A stretch of DNA of 34,152 bases from an uncultured Achromobacter sp. (lineage in GTDB: Bacteria; Pseudomonadota; Gammaproteobacteria; Burkholderiales; Burkholderiaceae_B). The stretch lies in the NCBI GenBank assembly GCA_913775005.1, contig CAJYKY010000089.1:1-34152 (forward strand). Reading direction: 5' to 3'. The stretch's first letter is position 1, and each line of letters opens with the position of its first letter. This document shows positions 15,199-23,256 of this stretch, in pieces. A program made the position numbers and the translations under genes. The notes under the pieces are model-generated. The model made no database searches. It saw only the letters and a program-made list of their open reading frames with translations, and was not told where the DNA came from.

Positions 15199-16355
15199 TG
15201 ACGGACGAGACTGTTGGGGCGCCGCGTGCGCCCGCGCATCGCGGCATTTACGATGCCATGGTGATCGGCGGTGGGCTGGTGGGTTCCGCCATCGCCTACG
15301 GCCTGCGGCGCGAGCTGGAACATGTGGCTGTGCTGGACGAAGGCGACGTGGCGTATCGCGCCTCACGCGGCAACTTCGGCCTGGTGTGGGTGCAGAGCAA
15401 AGGCATGGGCCTGCCTCGCTATGGCGTGTGGACGATGACGTCCGCCACGGGCTGGCCGCAGCTGGCCGCGCTGCTGCGCGACGAAACCGGCGTGGACGTG
15501 CACCTGGAGCAACGCGGCGGGCTGCATGCGCTGCTGAGCGACGAAGAGATGGAGGCGCGCGGCAAGTTCATGCAGACGCTGCTGGCGCAGCCCGGCATGG
15601 CGCAATACGACTGGAAGCTGCTGGACCGCGCAGAGGTCGCCGACCTGGTGCCCGGTATCGGCCCCGAGGTGCGCGGCGCCACGTGGACGCCGGTGGATGG
15701 CATCGCCAATCCGCTCAAGCTGCTGCGCGCGCTGCACATGAGTTTTGCACAGCGGGTTGTGGATTACCTGCCGCGCCGTCCGGCGCAAGCGATTACGCAA
15801 CGCGACGGCGTGTTCGACATCGCCACGCCCGCTGGCACGGTGCGCGCCAAGAAGGTGGTGCTGGCCTCAGGCCTGTCCAACAAAGAACTGGGCGCGCAAG
15901 TGGGTCTGAACGTTCCGGTGCGCCCGCAGCGCGGCCAGATCGTGGTGCTGGAGCGCACGCGGCGCATGCTGGAAACGCCGCTGTCGACCTTGCGCCAAAC
16001 CGACGAAGGCACATGGCTGATCGGCGATTCGCAGGAAGAAGCCGGCTATGTGGATAACCAGGTAGGCCTGCCTATTCTTGGCACGCTGGCCGACCGCGCC
16101 GTGCGCACACTGCCTGCCTTGCGCGATGTGCGCGTCGTGCGCAGCTGGGCGGCGCTGCGCGTGATGTCCAAAGACGGCTTTCCTGTTTATCAACAATCGG
16201 AAACGTGCCCCGGCGCCTTTGTCGCCACCTGTCATAGCGGCGTGACGCTGGCCGCCGCGCATGCACTCAATCTGGCGCCCATGATCGCCGCCGGCCAGCT
16301 GGCCGACGACATGGCGCCCTTCTCGACCCGGAGGTTCCATGTTCAAGAGGCTTGA
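15198..16355 (+). CDS. FAD-dependent oxidoreductase, HcnC/opine-oxidase subunit B-like
   Basis: A 385-residue D-amino-acid-oxidase-fold flavoprotein. The FAD dinucleotide motif VIGGGLVGSAIAYGL is at about 22-36, the acidic end of the second strand (LDEGD) follows, and ASGLSNKELG marks the middle FAD loop. It is followed by a small [2Fe-2S] protein and a pyridine-nucleotide-type flavoprotein with its own iron-sulfur centre. This trio is the layout known from hydrogen cyanide synthase (HcnABC) and from nopaline/octopine oxidases (the B subunit). The enzyme probably dehydrogenates a secondary or primary amine of an amino-acid-like compound and passes electrons to its partners. Its end overlaps the next gene by 17 nt. 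The substrate is not known. Confidence 0.88.
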   Translation: MTDETVGAPRAPAHRGIYDAMVIGGGLVGSAIAYGLRRELEHVAVLDEGDVAYRASRGNFGLVWVQSKGMGLPRYGVWTMTSATGWPQLAALLRDETGVDVHLEQRGGLHALLSDEEMEARGKFMQTLLAQPGMAQYDWKLLDRAEVADLVPGIGPEVRGATWTPVDGIANPLKLLRALHMSFAQRVVDYLPRRPAQAITQRDGVFDIATPAGTVRAKKVVLASGLSNKELGAQVGLNVPVRPQRGQIVVLERTRRMLETPLSTLRQTDEGTWLIGDSQEEAGYVDNQVGLPILGTLADRAVRTLPALRDVRVVRSWAALRVMSKDGFPVYQQSETCPGAFVATCHSGVTLAAAHALNLAPMIAAGQLADDMAPFSTRRFHVQEA

Positions 16356-16647
16356 CGAGGCGCAGCGCCAGGCGCAGGGCGCGCCGGTGCGCGTAACGGT
16401 CAACGGGGCCGAGCTGCAATGCCGGCAAGGCGATAGCGTGGCGGCGGCGTTGTTCGCGGGCGGCGTGTCGGCCTGTCGCGATACGGCGGTCAACGAGGTG
16501 CCGCGTGGACCCTATTGCATGATGGGCGTGTGCTACGACTGCCTGGTCACCATTGATGGCCAGGCGAATCAGCAGGGCTGCATGACGGCCGTGAGCGAAG
16601 GCATGAAGATCGAGCGCCAGCTGGGCGCGCGCAAGGTGCAGGCATGA
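16339..16647 (+). CDS. Small [2Fe-2S] protein, HcnA-like
   Basis: A 102-residue ferredoxin-fold protein. Cluster ligands are C60, C65, C68 and C81 (spacing C-x4-C-x2-C-x12-C), within CMMGVCYDCLVTIDG and GCM. C28 and C47 are additional cysteines. The length and pattern match HcnA and the small subunits of opine and proline dehydrogenase complexes, which pass electrons between two flavoproteins. GGAGG lies 6 nt before its ATG, inside the end of the preceding gene. Its stop overlaps the next start (ATGA). The protein is cytoplasmic or peripheral, with no signal peptide. Confidence 0.9.
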   Translation: MFKRLDEAQRQAQGAPVRVTVNGAELQCRQGDSVAAALFAGGVSACRDTAVNEVPRGPYCMMGVCYDCLVTIDGQANQQGCMTAVSEGMKIERQLGARKVQA

Positions 16648-18086
16648 TCGATACGACGCAATGCGATTTGCTGGTGGTGGGCGCAGGCCCGGCGGGCCTG
16701 GCAGCGGCGACGCTGGCCGCCAAGCTGGGCGTGAATACGGTGCTGCTGGACGAACAGCCGGCGCCGGGCGGTCAGATCTATCGCGCCATCACCACCACGC
16801 CGGTGACGAACAAGAACATCCTGGGCGAAGACTACTGGCATGGCGCGACGCTGGTCGAACCCTTCAAGCAATCGGGCGCGCGCTACGTACCGAACGCAAC
16901 CGTCTGGGCCGTGGCCGAACACACGGCGCCGCATCCCGACAAGGGCTTCGAGGTGGCGTATTCCGTGGCGGGCGAAGCGCGCATCGTGCACGCGCGGCGT
17001 CTGCTGCTGGCCACCGGCGCGCAGGAGCGCCCCTTCCCCATTCCCGGCTGGACGCTGCCCGGCGTCATCACCGCAGGGGCGGCGCAGATCCTGCTCAAAT
17101 CGTCCGGCGTGGTGCCGGCGGATCGCACCGTGCTGGCAGGCAGCGGCCCGCTGCTGTACCTGGTGGCTTGGCAGTACCTGAATGCGGGCGTGAAGATCGA
17201 CGCGCTGCTGGAAACCACGCCGCCGGGCCGCATGGGCCAAGCGCTGCCCAAGGTGTGGGGTTTTCTGCGTTCGCCGTATCTGGGCAAAGGCTTGAAGCTG
17301 TTGCGCGCCGTGAAGGCGGCCGTGCCGATCGTCAAGGGTGTCACCTCGCTGGAGGCGCTGGGCGACGGCAAGTTGCAAAGCGTGCGCTACACAGCAGGCG
17401 GCGTCACCAAGACCCTGCCCGCCGAACAACTGATGCTGCATCAAGGCGTGGTGCCGAACGTGAACCTGTCGCGCGCGGTGGGTGCGGAGCATCGCTGGAA
17501 CGACGCGCTCGACTGTTGGGAGCCGCAGGTGGATGACTGGGGCCTGACGTCGGTGGATGGCATCGGCATGGCGGGCGATGGCGCGGGCATTGCGGGTGCG
17601 TTGGCGGCAGAACATCGCGGCCGGCTGGCGGCGTTGCAGGCGGCGCATCTGCTGGGCCGCATCGATGCCGCGCGTCGCGATAGCGAGGCCGCTGCGCCGC
17701 GCGAGGCGCTGGCGCGTGCTGTGCGGGGCCGCGAATTCTTCGATGCGCTGTACAAGGCGCCCGACGCGTTTCGCCGGCCCACGGGCGACACCATCGTGTG
17801 CCGCTGCGAGGAAGTCACGGCGGCGCAAGTGCGTGACACCGTCAAGCTCGGTTGCAGCGGGCCGAACCAAATGAAGGCTTTCCTGCGCTGCGGCATGGGG
17901 CCTTGCCAGGGTCGCTTTTGCGGGCTGACGGTGGCCGAGATCATCGCCGAAGAGCGCGGCGTGCCGACCCAGGAAGTCGGCTACTACCGGCTGCGTTTTC
18001 CGACCAAGCCGCTGACGCTGGGCGAGCTGGCGTCGCTGCCGCAAACCGATGATTCGCGTCAGGCCGTGGTGCGTCTGAAGAAATGA
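16644..18086 (+). CDS. NAD(P)/FAD oxidoreductase with C-terminal [2Fe-2S] domain, HcnB/opine-oxidase subunit A-like
   Basis: A 480-residue flavoprotein. The N-terminal FAD motif is VVGAGPAGLAAATLAAKLG (11-29). RLLLATGAQERPFPIPGW (about 120) is the typical loop of this family. The C-terminal BFD-like [2Fe-2S] domain has CRCEE (C386, C388), GC (C404) and CGMGPCQGRFCG (C416, C421, C426). The order and overlap with the small iron-sulfur protein and the HcnC-like protein identify it as the large subunit of a heterotrimeric amine/amino-acid dehydrogenase. It probably re-oxidises the complex and hands electrons to the respiratory chain. True HcnABC makes cyanide from glycine; nothing here singles out glycine, and the ABC importer argues for a larger substrate. 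Confidence 0.88.
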   Translation: MIDTTQCDLLVVGAGPAGLAAATLAAKLGVNTVLLDEQPAPGGQIYRAITTTPVTNKNILGEDYWHGATLVEPFKQSGARYVPNATVWAVAEHTAPHPDKGFEVAYSVAGEARIVHARRLLLATGAQERPFPIPGWTLPGVITAGAAQILLKSSGVVPADRTVLAGSGPLLYLVAWQYLNAGVKIDALLETTPPGRMGQALPKVWGFLRSPYLGKGLKLLRAVKAAVPIVKGVTSLEALGDGKLQSVRYTAGGVTKTLPAEQLMLHQGVVPNVNLSRAVGAEHRWNDALDCWEPQVDDWGLTSVDGIGMAGDGAGIAGALAAEHRGRLAALQAAHLLGRIDAARRDSEAAAPREALARAVRGREFFDALYKAPDAFRRPTGDTIVCRCEEVTAAQVRDTVKLGCSGPNQMKAFLRCGMGPCQGRFCGLTVAEIIAEERGVPTQEVGYYRLRFPTKPLTLGELASLPQTDDSRQAVVRLKK

Positions 18087-18144
18087 ATCCCATGCCGACC
18101 TGCGGCGCAACCTTCGAACTGCTGCGGGCGAAAGGAACGACGTT

Positions 18145-19308
18145 ATGACCGGTGCAACGCGGTCGGCGCAAGTCATCATCATCGGCGGGGGCCTGCATGG
18201 CAGCTCGGCCGCGCTGCATCTGGCGCGCGCGGGCGTGGACGTGCTGGTCGTCGAAAAGAACTACGTGGGCCGCCATGCGTCGGGCGTGAACGCGGGCGGC
18301 GTGCGGACCTTGTCGCGGCATCTGGCAGAAGTGCCACTGGCGCTGGCCTCGCGCGAACTCTGGTATCGCATCGGCGACCTGGTGGATGACGACTGCGGAT
18401 TCGAGCAGCACGGCCAGGTGCGTGTGGCGGAAACCGAAGCCGATGCGGCCACCTTGCAGGCGCGGCTGCACACCATGACGGAACATGGCTACACGCATGA
18501 GCAATGGATCAGCGCCGACGATCTGCTGGCCATGATCCCCGCCATCGCGCCCACGATCCAGGGCGGCCTTATCGCCCGCGAAGACGCGGCTGCCGATCCC
18601 TATCGCACTACGCGTGCGTTCCGGATGAAGGCGGCCAGCCTGGGCGCGCATTTTATGGAAGGCGTGCGCGTGCAAGCGGTCACGCACGAAGATGGCCAGT
18701 GGCGCGTGGCGACTGACGCTGGCGTCTACACCGCGCCGCAAGTCTTGAACTGTGCAGGCGCGTGGGCCGATCGCATCGCGGCGCAATGGGGCGAGCCCGT
18801 GCCGCTGATGCCGATCAGCCCGATGATGCTGGTGACGCTGCGCATGGATCACTTCCTGGACCCGGTGGTGCTGGGCACCGGCCGTGCGCTGTCATTCAAG
18901 CAGCGCAGCAACGGCACAGTGCTGATCGGCGGCGGACGGCGCGCGTGGGTGGATCGCGATGCGGAATGGACCGAGCTGGATTTCCGTTCATTGGCCGAAG
19001 GCGCGCGCACGGTGTGCGACCTGTTCCCGCACATGCGCAATGCCATCGTGAACCGGGGCTGGGCGGGTATCGAAGCCGCCATGCCCGACGAGATTCCCGT
19101 CATCGGCCGCAGCAGCCGGCACGACACCGCGTTTCACGCGTTCGGCTTTTCGGCGCATGGCTTTGAACTGGGGCCGATTGTGGGCCGCATCATGGCCGAC
19201 CTGATCACCACGGGCGCAACGGACCTGCCGATTGCGCCGTTTCGCATTACACGTTTCACGGACGCGGGCAGCGCGTCCACGCCAACGCAAAAGGAGCAAG
19301 ACGAATGA
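18145..19308 (+). CDS. Second FAD-dependent amine/amino-acid oxidoreductase of the operon
   Basis: A 387-residue DAO-family flavoprotein. The FAD motif IIIGGGLHGSSAALHLARAG is at 11-30. The middle block LNCAGAWADRIA and the C-terminal block AFHAFGFSAHGFELGP are diagnostic. AAGGAACG lies upstream of the ATG. It follows the large subunit by 58 nt and overlaps RidA by 4 nt. It is the paralogue of the truncated oxidase at the left window edge. Two different FAD oxidases in one operon suggest two successive C-N oxidations, for example removal of an N-substituent and then oxidation of the freed amino acid. That order is inference. A sarcosine-oxidase or glycine-oxidase-like activity is equally possible. 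Confidence 0.88.
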   Translation: MTGATRSAQVIIIGGGLHGSSAALHLARAGVDVLVVEKNYVGRHASGVNAGGVRTLSRHLAEVPLALASRELWYRIGDLVDDDCGFEQHGQVRVAETEADAATLQARLHTMTEHGYTHEQWISADDLLAMIPAIAPTIQGGLIAREDAAADPYRTTRAFRMKAASLGAHFMEGVRVQAVTHEDGQWRVATDAGVYTAPQVLNCAGAWADRIAAQWGEPVPLMPISPMMLVTLRMDHFLDPVVLGTGRALSFKQRSNGTVLIGGGRRAWVDRDAEWTELDFRSLAEGARTVCDLFPHMRNAIVNRGWAGIEAAMPDEIPVIGRSSRHDTAFHAFGFSAHGFELGPIVGRIMADLITTGATDLPIAPFRITRFTDAGSASTPTQKEQDE

Positions 19309-19697
19309 ACAACGACGACATCGTGCGCAAGGAAACCAACCAACGCCTGAGCCGCATCGTGATCCATGGCGACACGGTGTACGTGGCGGGCGTGACGTCC
19401 AATGCGGAAGGCGGTATTGCCGCGCAGACGCGCGACGCGCTGGCCAAGATCGATGGCTATCTGGCGCAGGCCGGCACCGACAAGTCGCGCTTGCTGTCGG
19501 TGCAGATCTGGTTGAAGGACATCGACCGCGACTTTGCCGGTATGAACGGCGTGTGGGCCGAATGGGCGCTGCCAGATGCGATGCCCACCCGCGCCACGTG
19601 CGAGGCCAAGCTGGCCGCGCCCGAGCTGCTGGTGGAGATCATTGTGACGGCCGCCAAGCGGCCGGCGTTTGTCAGCGGGCCGGTGTCTGAAAGCTGA
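19305..19697 (+). CDS. RidA-family imine/enamine deaminase
   Basis: A 130-residue RidA (YjgF/YER057c/UK114) protein. The conserved active-site arginine is R96 in PTRATCE and the conserved glutamate is E111 in LLVEI, as in enzymatically active members. RidA proteins hydrolyse reactive imines or enamines to keto compounds and ammonia. Placed last in an operon with two C-N oxidases, it most likely clears the imine they release. It starts inside the stop of the preceding gene. Its last 26 nt overlap, in the opposite direction, the end of the cytosine-deaminase-like gene. It belongs to the RidA superfamily, but may be a Rid2-7 subgroup rather than archetypal RidA. Confidence 0.9.
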   Translation: MNNDDIVRKETNQRLSRIVIHGDTVYVAGVTSNAEGGIAAQTRDALAKIDGYLAQAGTDKSRLLSVQIWLKDIDRDFAGMNGVWAEWALPDAMPTRATCEAKLAAPELLVEIIVTAAKRPAFVSGPVSES

Positions 19698-20952
19698 CCT
19701 GGCCAGGGCGGCCCGGCAGGTTCAGGGTGGCGGTGGCGGGCGGCGTGGTCGCCACCACCTGGCCGGCGCGCAGCACCATCAGGCGGGTCGCGCGCAGGCG
19801 CAGCGCTTCGACGGCGTCGCGCGCTTGCAGCAGCACGAGGTCGGCGCGCTTGCCGACCGCGATACCGGTTTCGTCCAAGCCCAGGATCTTCGCGGGCGTG
19901 GTCGTCACGGCTTCAAAGCAGGCGCGCATGGCGTCCTGGCCCGTCATCTGGGCCACGTGCAGACCCATGTGCGCCACTTCCAGCATGTCGCCTGAACCCA
20001 GGCTGTACCAGGGGTCCATCACGCAGTCATGGCCAAAGGCCACCGGCACGCCGGCGGCCAGCAGTTCCGGCACGCGCGTCATCCCACGGCGCTTCGGATA
20101 GGTGTCGTGGCGGCCTTGCAGCGTGATGTTGATGAGCGGGTTGGCAATGGCGGCAACGCCTGCTTCGCGCATCAGCGGAATCAGCTTGGACACGTAGTAG
20201 TTGTCCATCGAATGCATGGACGTCAGGTGCGAACCGGTGACGCGGCCTTGCAGGCCGAGGCGCTGCGTGTGGTACGCCAGCGTTTCGATGTGGCGCGACA
20301 AGGGGTCGTCGCTTTCATCGCAATGCATGTCGACGCGCAGGCCGCGCTCGGCTGCCAGTTCGCACAGGATGCGCACGGATTCGGCGCCGTCCTGCATGGT
20401 GCGTTCAAAGTGCGGAATGCCGCCCACCACGTCCACACCCATATCGAGCGCGCGCTTCAGGTTGTCGAGCGCGCCCGGCGAACGCAGCACGCCGTCTTGC
20501 GGGAAGGCGACCAGTTGCAGGTCCAGATAGGGTTTGACCTTTTCGCGCACGTGCAGCAGCGCTTCAGTGGCGAGCAGGCGCGGGTCGCAGATGTCGACAT
20601 GCGAACGGATGGCCAGCAGGCCGCGTGCCACGGCCCAATCGCAATACGCCAGCGCGCGTTCAACCAGCGCTTCCTGGGTCAGCAGCGGTTTCAGCTCGCC
20701 CCACAGTGCGATGCCTTCCAGCAGCGTGCCGGACTGGTTTACGCGCGGCAGGCCGAAGGACAGCGTGGAGTCCATATGGAAGTGCGCGTCCACGAAGGGC
20801 GAACTTACCAATTGACCGGCGGCATCCACCGTCTGACCGGCCTCGGCCTTCAACGCGGGTTCCACCGCCGTGATGCGGCCCTGCGCCACGCCAATGTCGA
20901 TATTCGTGCGGCCATCGGCCAGCGTACAGTTCTTGATGATCAGATCAAGCAT
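19672..20952 (-). CDS. codA: Cytosine deaminase-like amidohydrolase
   Basis: A 426-residue metal-dependent amidohydrolase closely resembling E. coli CodA. All metal and catalytic residues are present at a constant offset of -4 from my recollection of CodA: H57 and H59 (HFH), Q152 (FPQDG), H210 and E213 (HCDE), H242 (SH) and D309 (GHD). One position next to the metal-binding aspartate differs: C310 where CodA has D314. CodA converts cytosine to uracil and ammonia; relatives act on isoguanine, creatinine or other ring amines. It is the last gene after a BMP-type nucleobase/nucleoside ABC importer on the same strand, but a 220-nt gap with a direct repeat separates them. I chose the ATG at 20952; a TTG four codons upstream is also possible. 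Confidence 0.87.
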   Translation of the reverse strand: MLDLIIKNCTLADGRTNIDIGVAQGRITAVEPALKAEAGQTVDAAGQLVSSPFVDAHFHMDSTLSFGLPRVNQSGTLLEGIALWGELKPLLTQEALVERALAYCDWAVARGLLAIRSHVDICDPRLLATEALLHVREKVKPYLDLQLVAFPQDGVLRSPGALDNLKRALDMGVDVVGGIPHFERTMQDGAESVRILCELAAERGLRVDMHCDESDDPLSRHIETLAYHTQRLGLQGRVTGSHLTSMHSMDNYYVSKLIPLMREAGVAAIANPLINITLQGRHDTYPKRRGMTRVPELLAAGVPVAFGHDCVMDPWYSLGSGDMLEVAHMGLHVAQMTGQDAMRACFEAVTTTPAKILGLDETGIAVGKRADLVLLQARDAVEALRLRATRLMVLRAGQVVATTPPATATLNLPGRPGQVSFQTPAR

Positions 20953-21045
20953 GGGTGCATCCAAAAAAATCAGTAAATCACGGTACTACAAACCAAAGCA
21001 CGCTCGCCCCATGCGAAGAAGCGGGACCGCACGGAGCCGGCTCCG

Positions 21046-21163
21046 CCGGTCCGTAGCGGTGCCCCCTTGAGGGGGAGGCGCGCAGCGTTTCGGGGGTGGG
21101 ACCACCCTCCGGTCCGTAGCGGTGCCCCCTTGAGGGGGAGGCGCGCAGCGCGTCGGGGGTGGG
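21046..21163. repeat. 55-bp direct repeat, two copies, with CCCCCTTGAGGGGG hairpins
   Basis: Copies at 21046-21100 and 21109-21163 differ at only 2 of 55 positions (63-nt period). Each has CCGGTCCGTAGCGGTG, then the hairpin CCCCC-TTGA-GGGGG, then GGCGCGCAGCG and CGGGGGTGGG. A further inverted repeat, GGAGCCGGCTCC, lies just before the first copy (21033-21044). The pair sits between the permease gene and the cytosine-deaminase gene. Similar GC-rich intergenic repeats are, as I recall, common in Bordetella/Achromobacter, but I could not check. They may lower or uncouple expression of the downstream gene. Confidence 0.85.
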
Positions 21164-21172
21164 CTCAACCCT

Positions 21173-22123
21173 TTAGCGTTCGCCCTTCCGGTAGGGCTTC
21201 ATCAACGCCTGCGGATACGCGGCGCGGCGCGCCATTACTACCAGCGCCAGAATCGACAGCACGTACGGCAGCATCAGGTACACCTGATACGGCAGCTCGG
21301 GCAGGCCGGGCAATGCCGCCCCGCCCTGCTGCAAACGCAGCTGCAAGGCATCGAAGAACGCAAAGATCAGCGCGCCCAGCAAGGCCTTGCCGGGCCGCCA
21401 CGACGCAAACACCACCAGCGCCACGCAGACCCAGCCCCGGCCATTGACCATGTTGAAAAAGAACGCGTTGAACGCGGCCAGCGTCAGGAAGCTGCCCGCG
21501 ACACCCATCAGCGCAGACCCGGCAACAATGGCGCCCATCCGCAAGCGCGTGACCGACAGGCCCTGCCCTTCGGCGGCGGCCGGGTTCTCGCCCACCATGC
21601 GGATCGCCAATCCCACCGGCGTGCGGTTCAGCACCCACGCCAGGATAGGCACCGCCGCCAGCGCAATCAGCGTCATCGGCGTCTGCCCTGCCAGCACCGG
21701 GCCGATGACGGGAATGCCGTCAAGAAACTTCATTTCGGCAAAGGGCGTGATGGTCGGCGGCGTATTGACGCTGGGAAACGTCACGCGATAGGCAAAGTAA
21801 GACAGGCTGGTGGCCAGCAGCGTCACGCCCAGCCCGGACACGTGCTGCGACAGCCCCAGCGGCACCGTCAGCACCGCATGCAGCAAGCCGAACACCGCGC
21901 CCGCCAGCGCAGCCGCCAGCACGCCCACGTACAACGGCGCGCCCAGATACACGACCAGCCAGCCGGTGAAGGCGCCGGCGGCCATGATGCCTTCGATGCC
22001 CAGGTTCAACACCCCCGCGCGTTCGCACAGCAACACGCCCAGCGTGCCCAGGATCAACGGCGTGGCCAGGCGCAACACGGCCACCCAGAAGGCCGAGGAA
22101 CTCAACAGATCCATCCATTCCAT
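21173..22123 (-). CDS. ABC transporter permease, BMP/NupQ-type (nucleoside/nucleobase import)
   Basis: A 316-residue inner-membrane permease of the branched-chain-amino-acid-permease-like family used with BMP-type binding proteins. The conserved cytoplasmic stretch GIPVIGPVLAG and the membrane segments LRLATPLILGTLGVLLCERAGVLN (cut as LRLATPLILGTLGV then LLCERAGVLNLGIEG) match NupQ/YufQ-like proteins. I chose the ATG at 22123 because GAGGAG lies 6 nt upstream and MEWMDLLSSS fits the family. A start further upstream would run into the preceding gene. The stop of that gene is 10 nt away. With the NupP-like permease it forms the channel for purines, pyrimidines or nucleosides. Confidence 0.9.
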   Translation of the reverse strand: MEWMDLLSSSAFWVAVLRLATPLILGTLGVLLCERAGVLNLGIEGIMAAGAFTGWLVVYLGAPLYVGVLAAALAGAVFGLLHAVLTVPLGLSQHVSGLGVTLLATSLSYFAYRVTFPSVNTPPTITPFAEMKFLDGIPVIGPVLAGQTPMTLIALAAVPILAWVLNRTPVGLAIRMVGENPAAAEGQGLSVTRLRMGAIVAGSALMGVAGSFLTLAAFNAFFFNMVNGRGWVCVALVVFASWRPGKALLGALIFAFFDALQLRLQQGGAALPGLPELPYQVYLMLPYVLSILALVVMARRAAYPQALMKPYRKGER

Positions 22124-22133
22124 GGCGTGCTCC

Positions 22134-23207
22134 TCAAGCCCGGTTGCGGCGCAGGCGGTACTGCGCAAATAGCGTCGCGACCAGCATGGCAAGCAACGAG
22201 GTGGCGACGATGACGTCGGCGATGTAGTTCGGCACGGCGATGGCGCGGCTCATGCTGTCGGCGCCCACCAGCATGCCGGCCACGAAGATGCTGGCCAGGA
22301 TCACGCCCAGCGGATGTAAGCCCGCCAGCATCGCGACGACGACGCCGGTGTAGCCGTAGCCGGGCGACATATCCAAGGTGACGTAGCCGGTGCGGCCCGC
22401 AACTTCGATCGCGCCCGCCAGCCCGGCCAGCGCGCCGGACAGCATGGCGGTGCCGAGCATCACGCGGTTCACGGGCAGGCCCAGAAAGCGCGAGGCGTGC
22501 GCGTTGGCGCCCACCGCGCGCATCTGAAAGCCGAACACCGTGTAGCGGTTCAACAGCCACAGGCCCAGCGCCAGGCCGGCCGCCCACAGCAGGCCGGTGT
22601 GTGCGCGCGTGCGTTCGATCAGCTTGCCCAGTTCCAGGTCGCCATTGAGCGCGACGGATTGCGGCCAGCCCATCGCCATCGGGTCTTTCATGGGGCCGTC
22701 CAGCATCATCGATACGAACAACAGCACGATGAAGTTGCCCAGCAAGGTGGTGACCACTTCGTCCACGCCCAGCCGCGTCTTGAGCAGCGCGGGGATCAGC
22801 AGCAGCAAGGCGCCCGCCAGCGCGGCCGCAAGCATCATGCCCCCGAACAGGACGGGCACCGGCAGATCGAACCCGGTGCCGTCGTGCAGACCGCCGATGG
22901 CCACCGCAGCCAGCGCGCCCAGGTACAACTGCCCTTCCGCGCCGATGTTGTAGAAGCGGGCGCGGAACGCCACGGCACAGGCCAGGCCGGTCAGCATCAG
23001 CGGAGTGGCGCGCGTCAGCGTTTCAGACAGCGCAAAGCGCGAGCCGAATGCGCCTTCGAACAGCAGCGCATACGTGCGGCCCACGGGCGCGCCCGCCCAG
23101 CTGACCAGCAAGGTGCACACGGCCAGCGTAAAGAGGATGGCCGCAAGCGGGGCCAAGGCCAGCGCGAGGCGGCTGGGCTCGGGGCGGCGTTCCAGAATCA
23201 GTTTCAT
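22134..23207 (-). CDS. ABC transporter permease, BMP/NupP-type (nucleoside/nucleobase import)
   Basis: A 357-residue permease, the larger partner of the pair, with about nine hydrophobic segments. Family blocks: FYNIGAEGQLYLGALAAV (about 85-102), GVDEVVTTLLGNFI (about 150) and SPGYGYTGVVVAMLAGLHP (about 290). I used the ATG at 23207; an in-frame TTG five codons upstream has no better ribosome-binding site. It lies between the ATPase gene (50-nt gap) and the second permease gene (10-nt gap) and is surely co-transcribed. Channel pairs of this sort import nucleosides, uric acid or guanine-type compounds. Confidence 0.9.
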   Translation of the reverse strand: MKLILERRPEPSRLALALAPLAAILFTLAVCTLLVSWAGAPVGRTYALLFEGAFGSRFALSETLTRATPLMLTGLACAVAFRARFYNIGAEGQLYLGALAAVAIGGLHDGTGFDLPVPVLFGGMMLAAALAGALLLLIPALLKTRLGVDEVVTTLLGNFIVLLFVSMMLDGPMKDPMAMGWPQSVALNGDLELGKLIERTRAHTGLLWAAGLALGLWLLNRYTVFGFQMRAVGANAHASRFLGLPVNRVMLGTAMLSGALAGLAGAIEVAGRTGYVTLDMSPGYGYTGVVVAMLAGLHPLGVILASIFVAGMLVGADSMSRAIAVPNYIADVIVATSLLAMLVATLFAQYRLRRNRA

Positions 23208-23256
23208 GCGAGGGTTGCTCAATAGTGGAGGAAGCGGCGCAGGACGGCGCGGGCCG

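Noticed and set aside
15198..18086. True hydrogen cyanide synthase (hcnABC)
   Set aside because: Gene order differs from hcnA-hcnB-hcnC, the importer and RidA are atypical for cyanide synthesis, and the trio layout is equally that of opine and amino-acid dehydrogenases.
20986..21168. Small repeated Pro-rich protein (60 codons, minus strand)
   Set aside because: It is just the translation of the 55-bp direct repeat; the repeated peptide comes from the DNA repeat and no start signal is seen.
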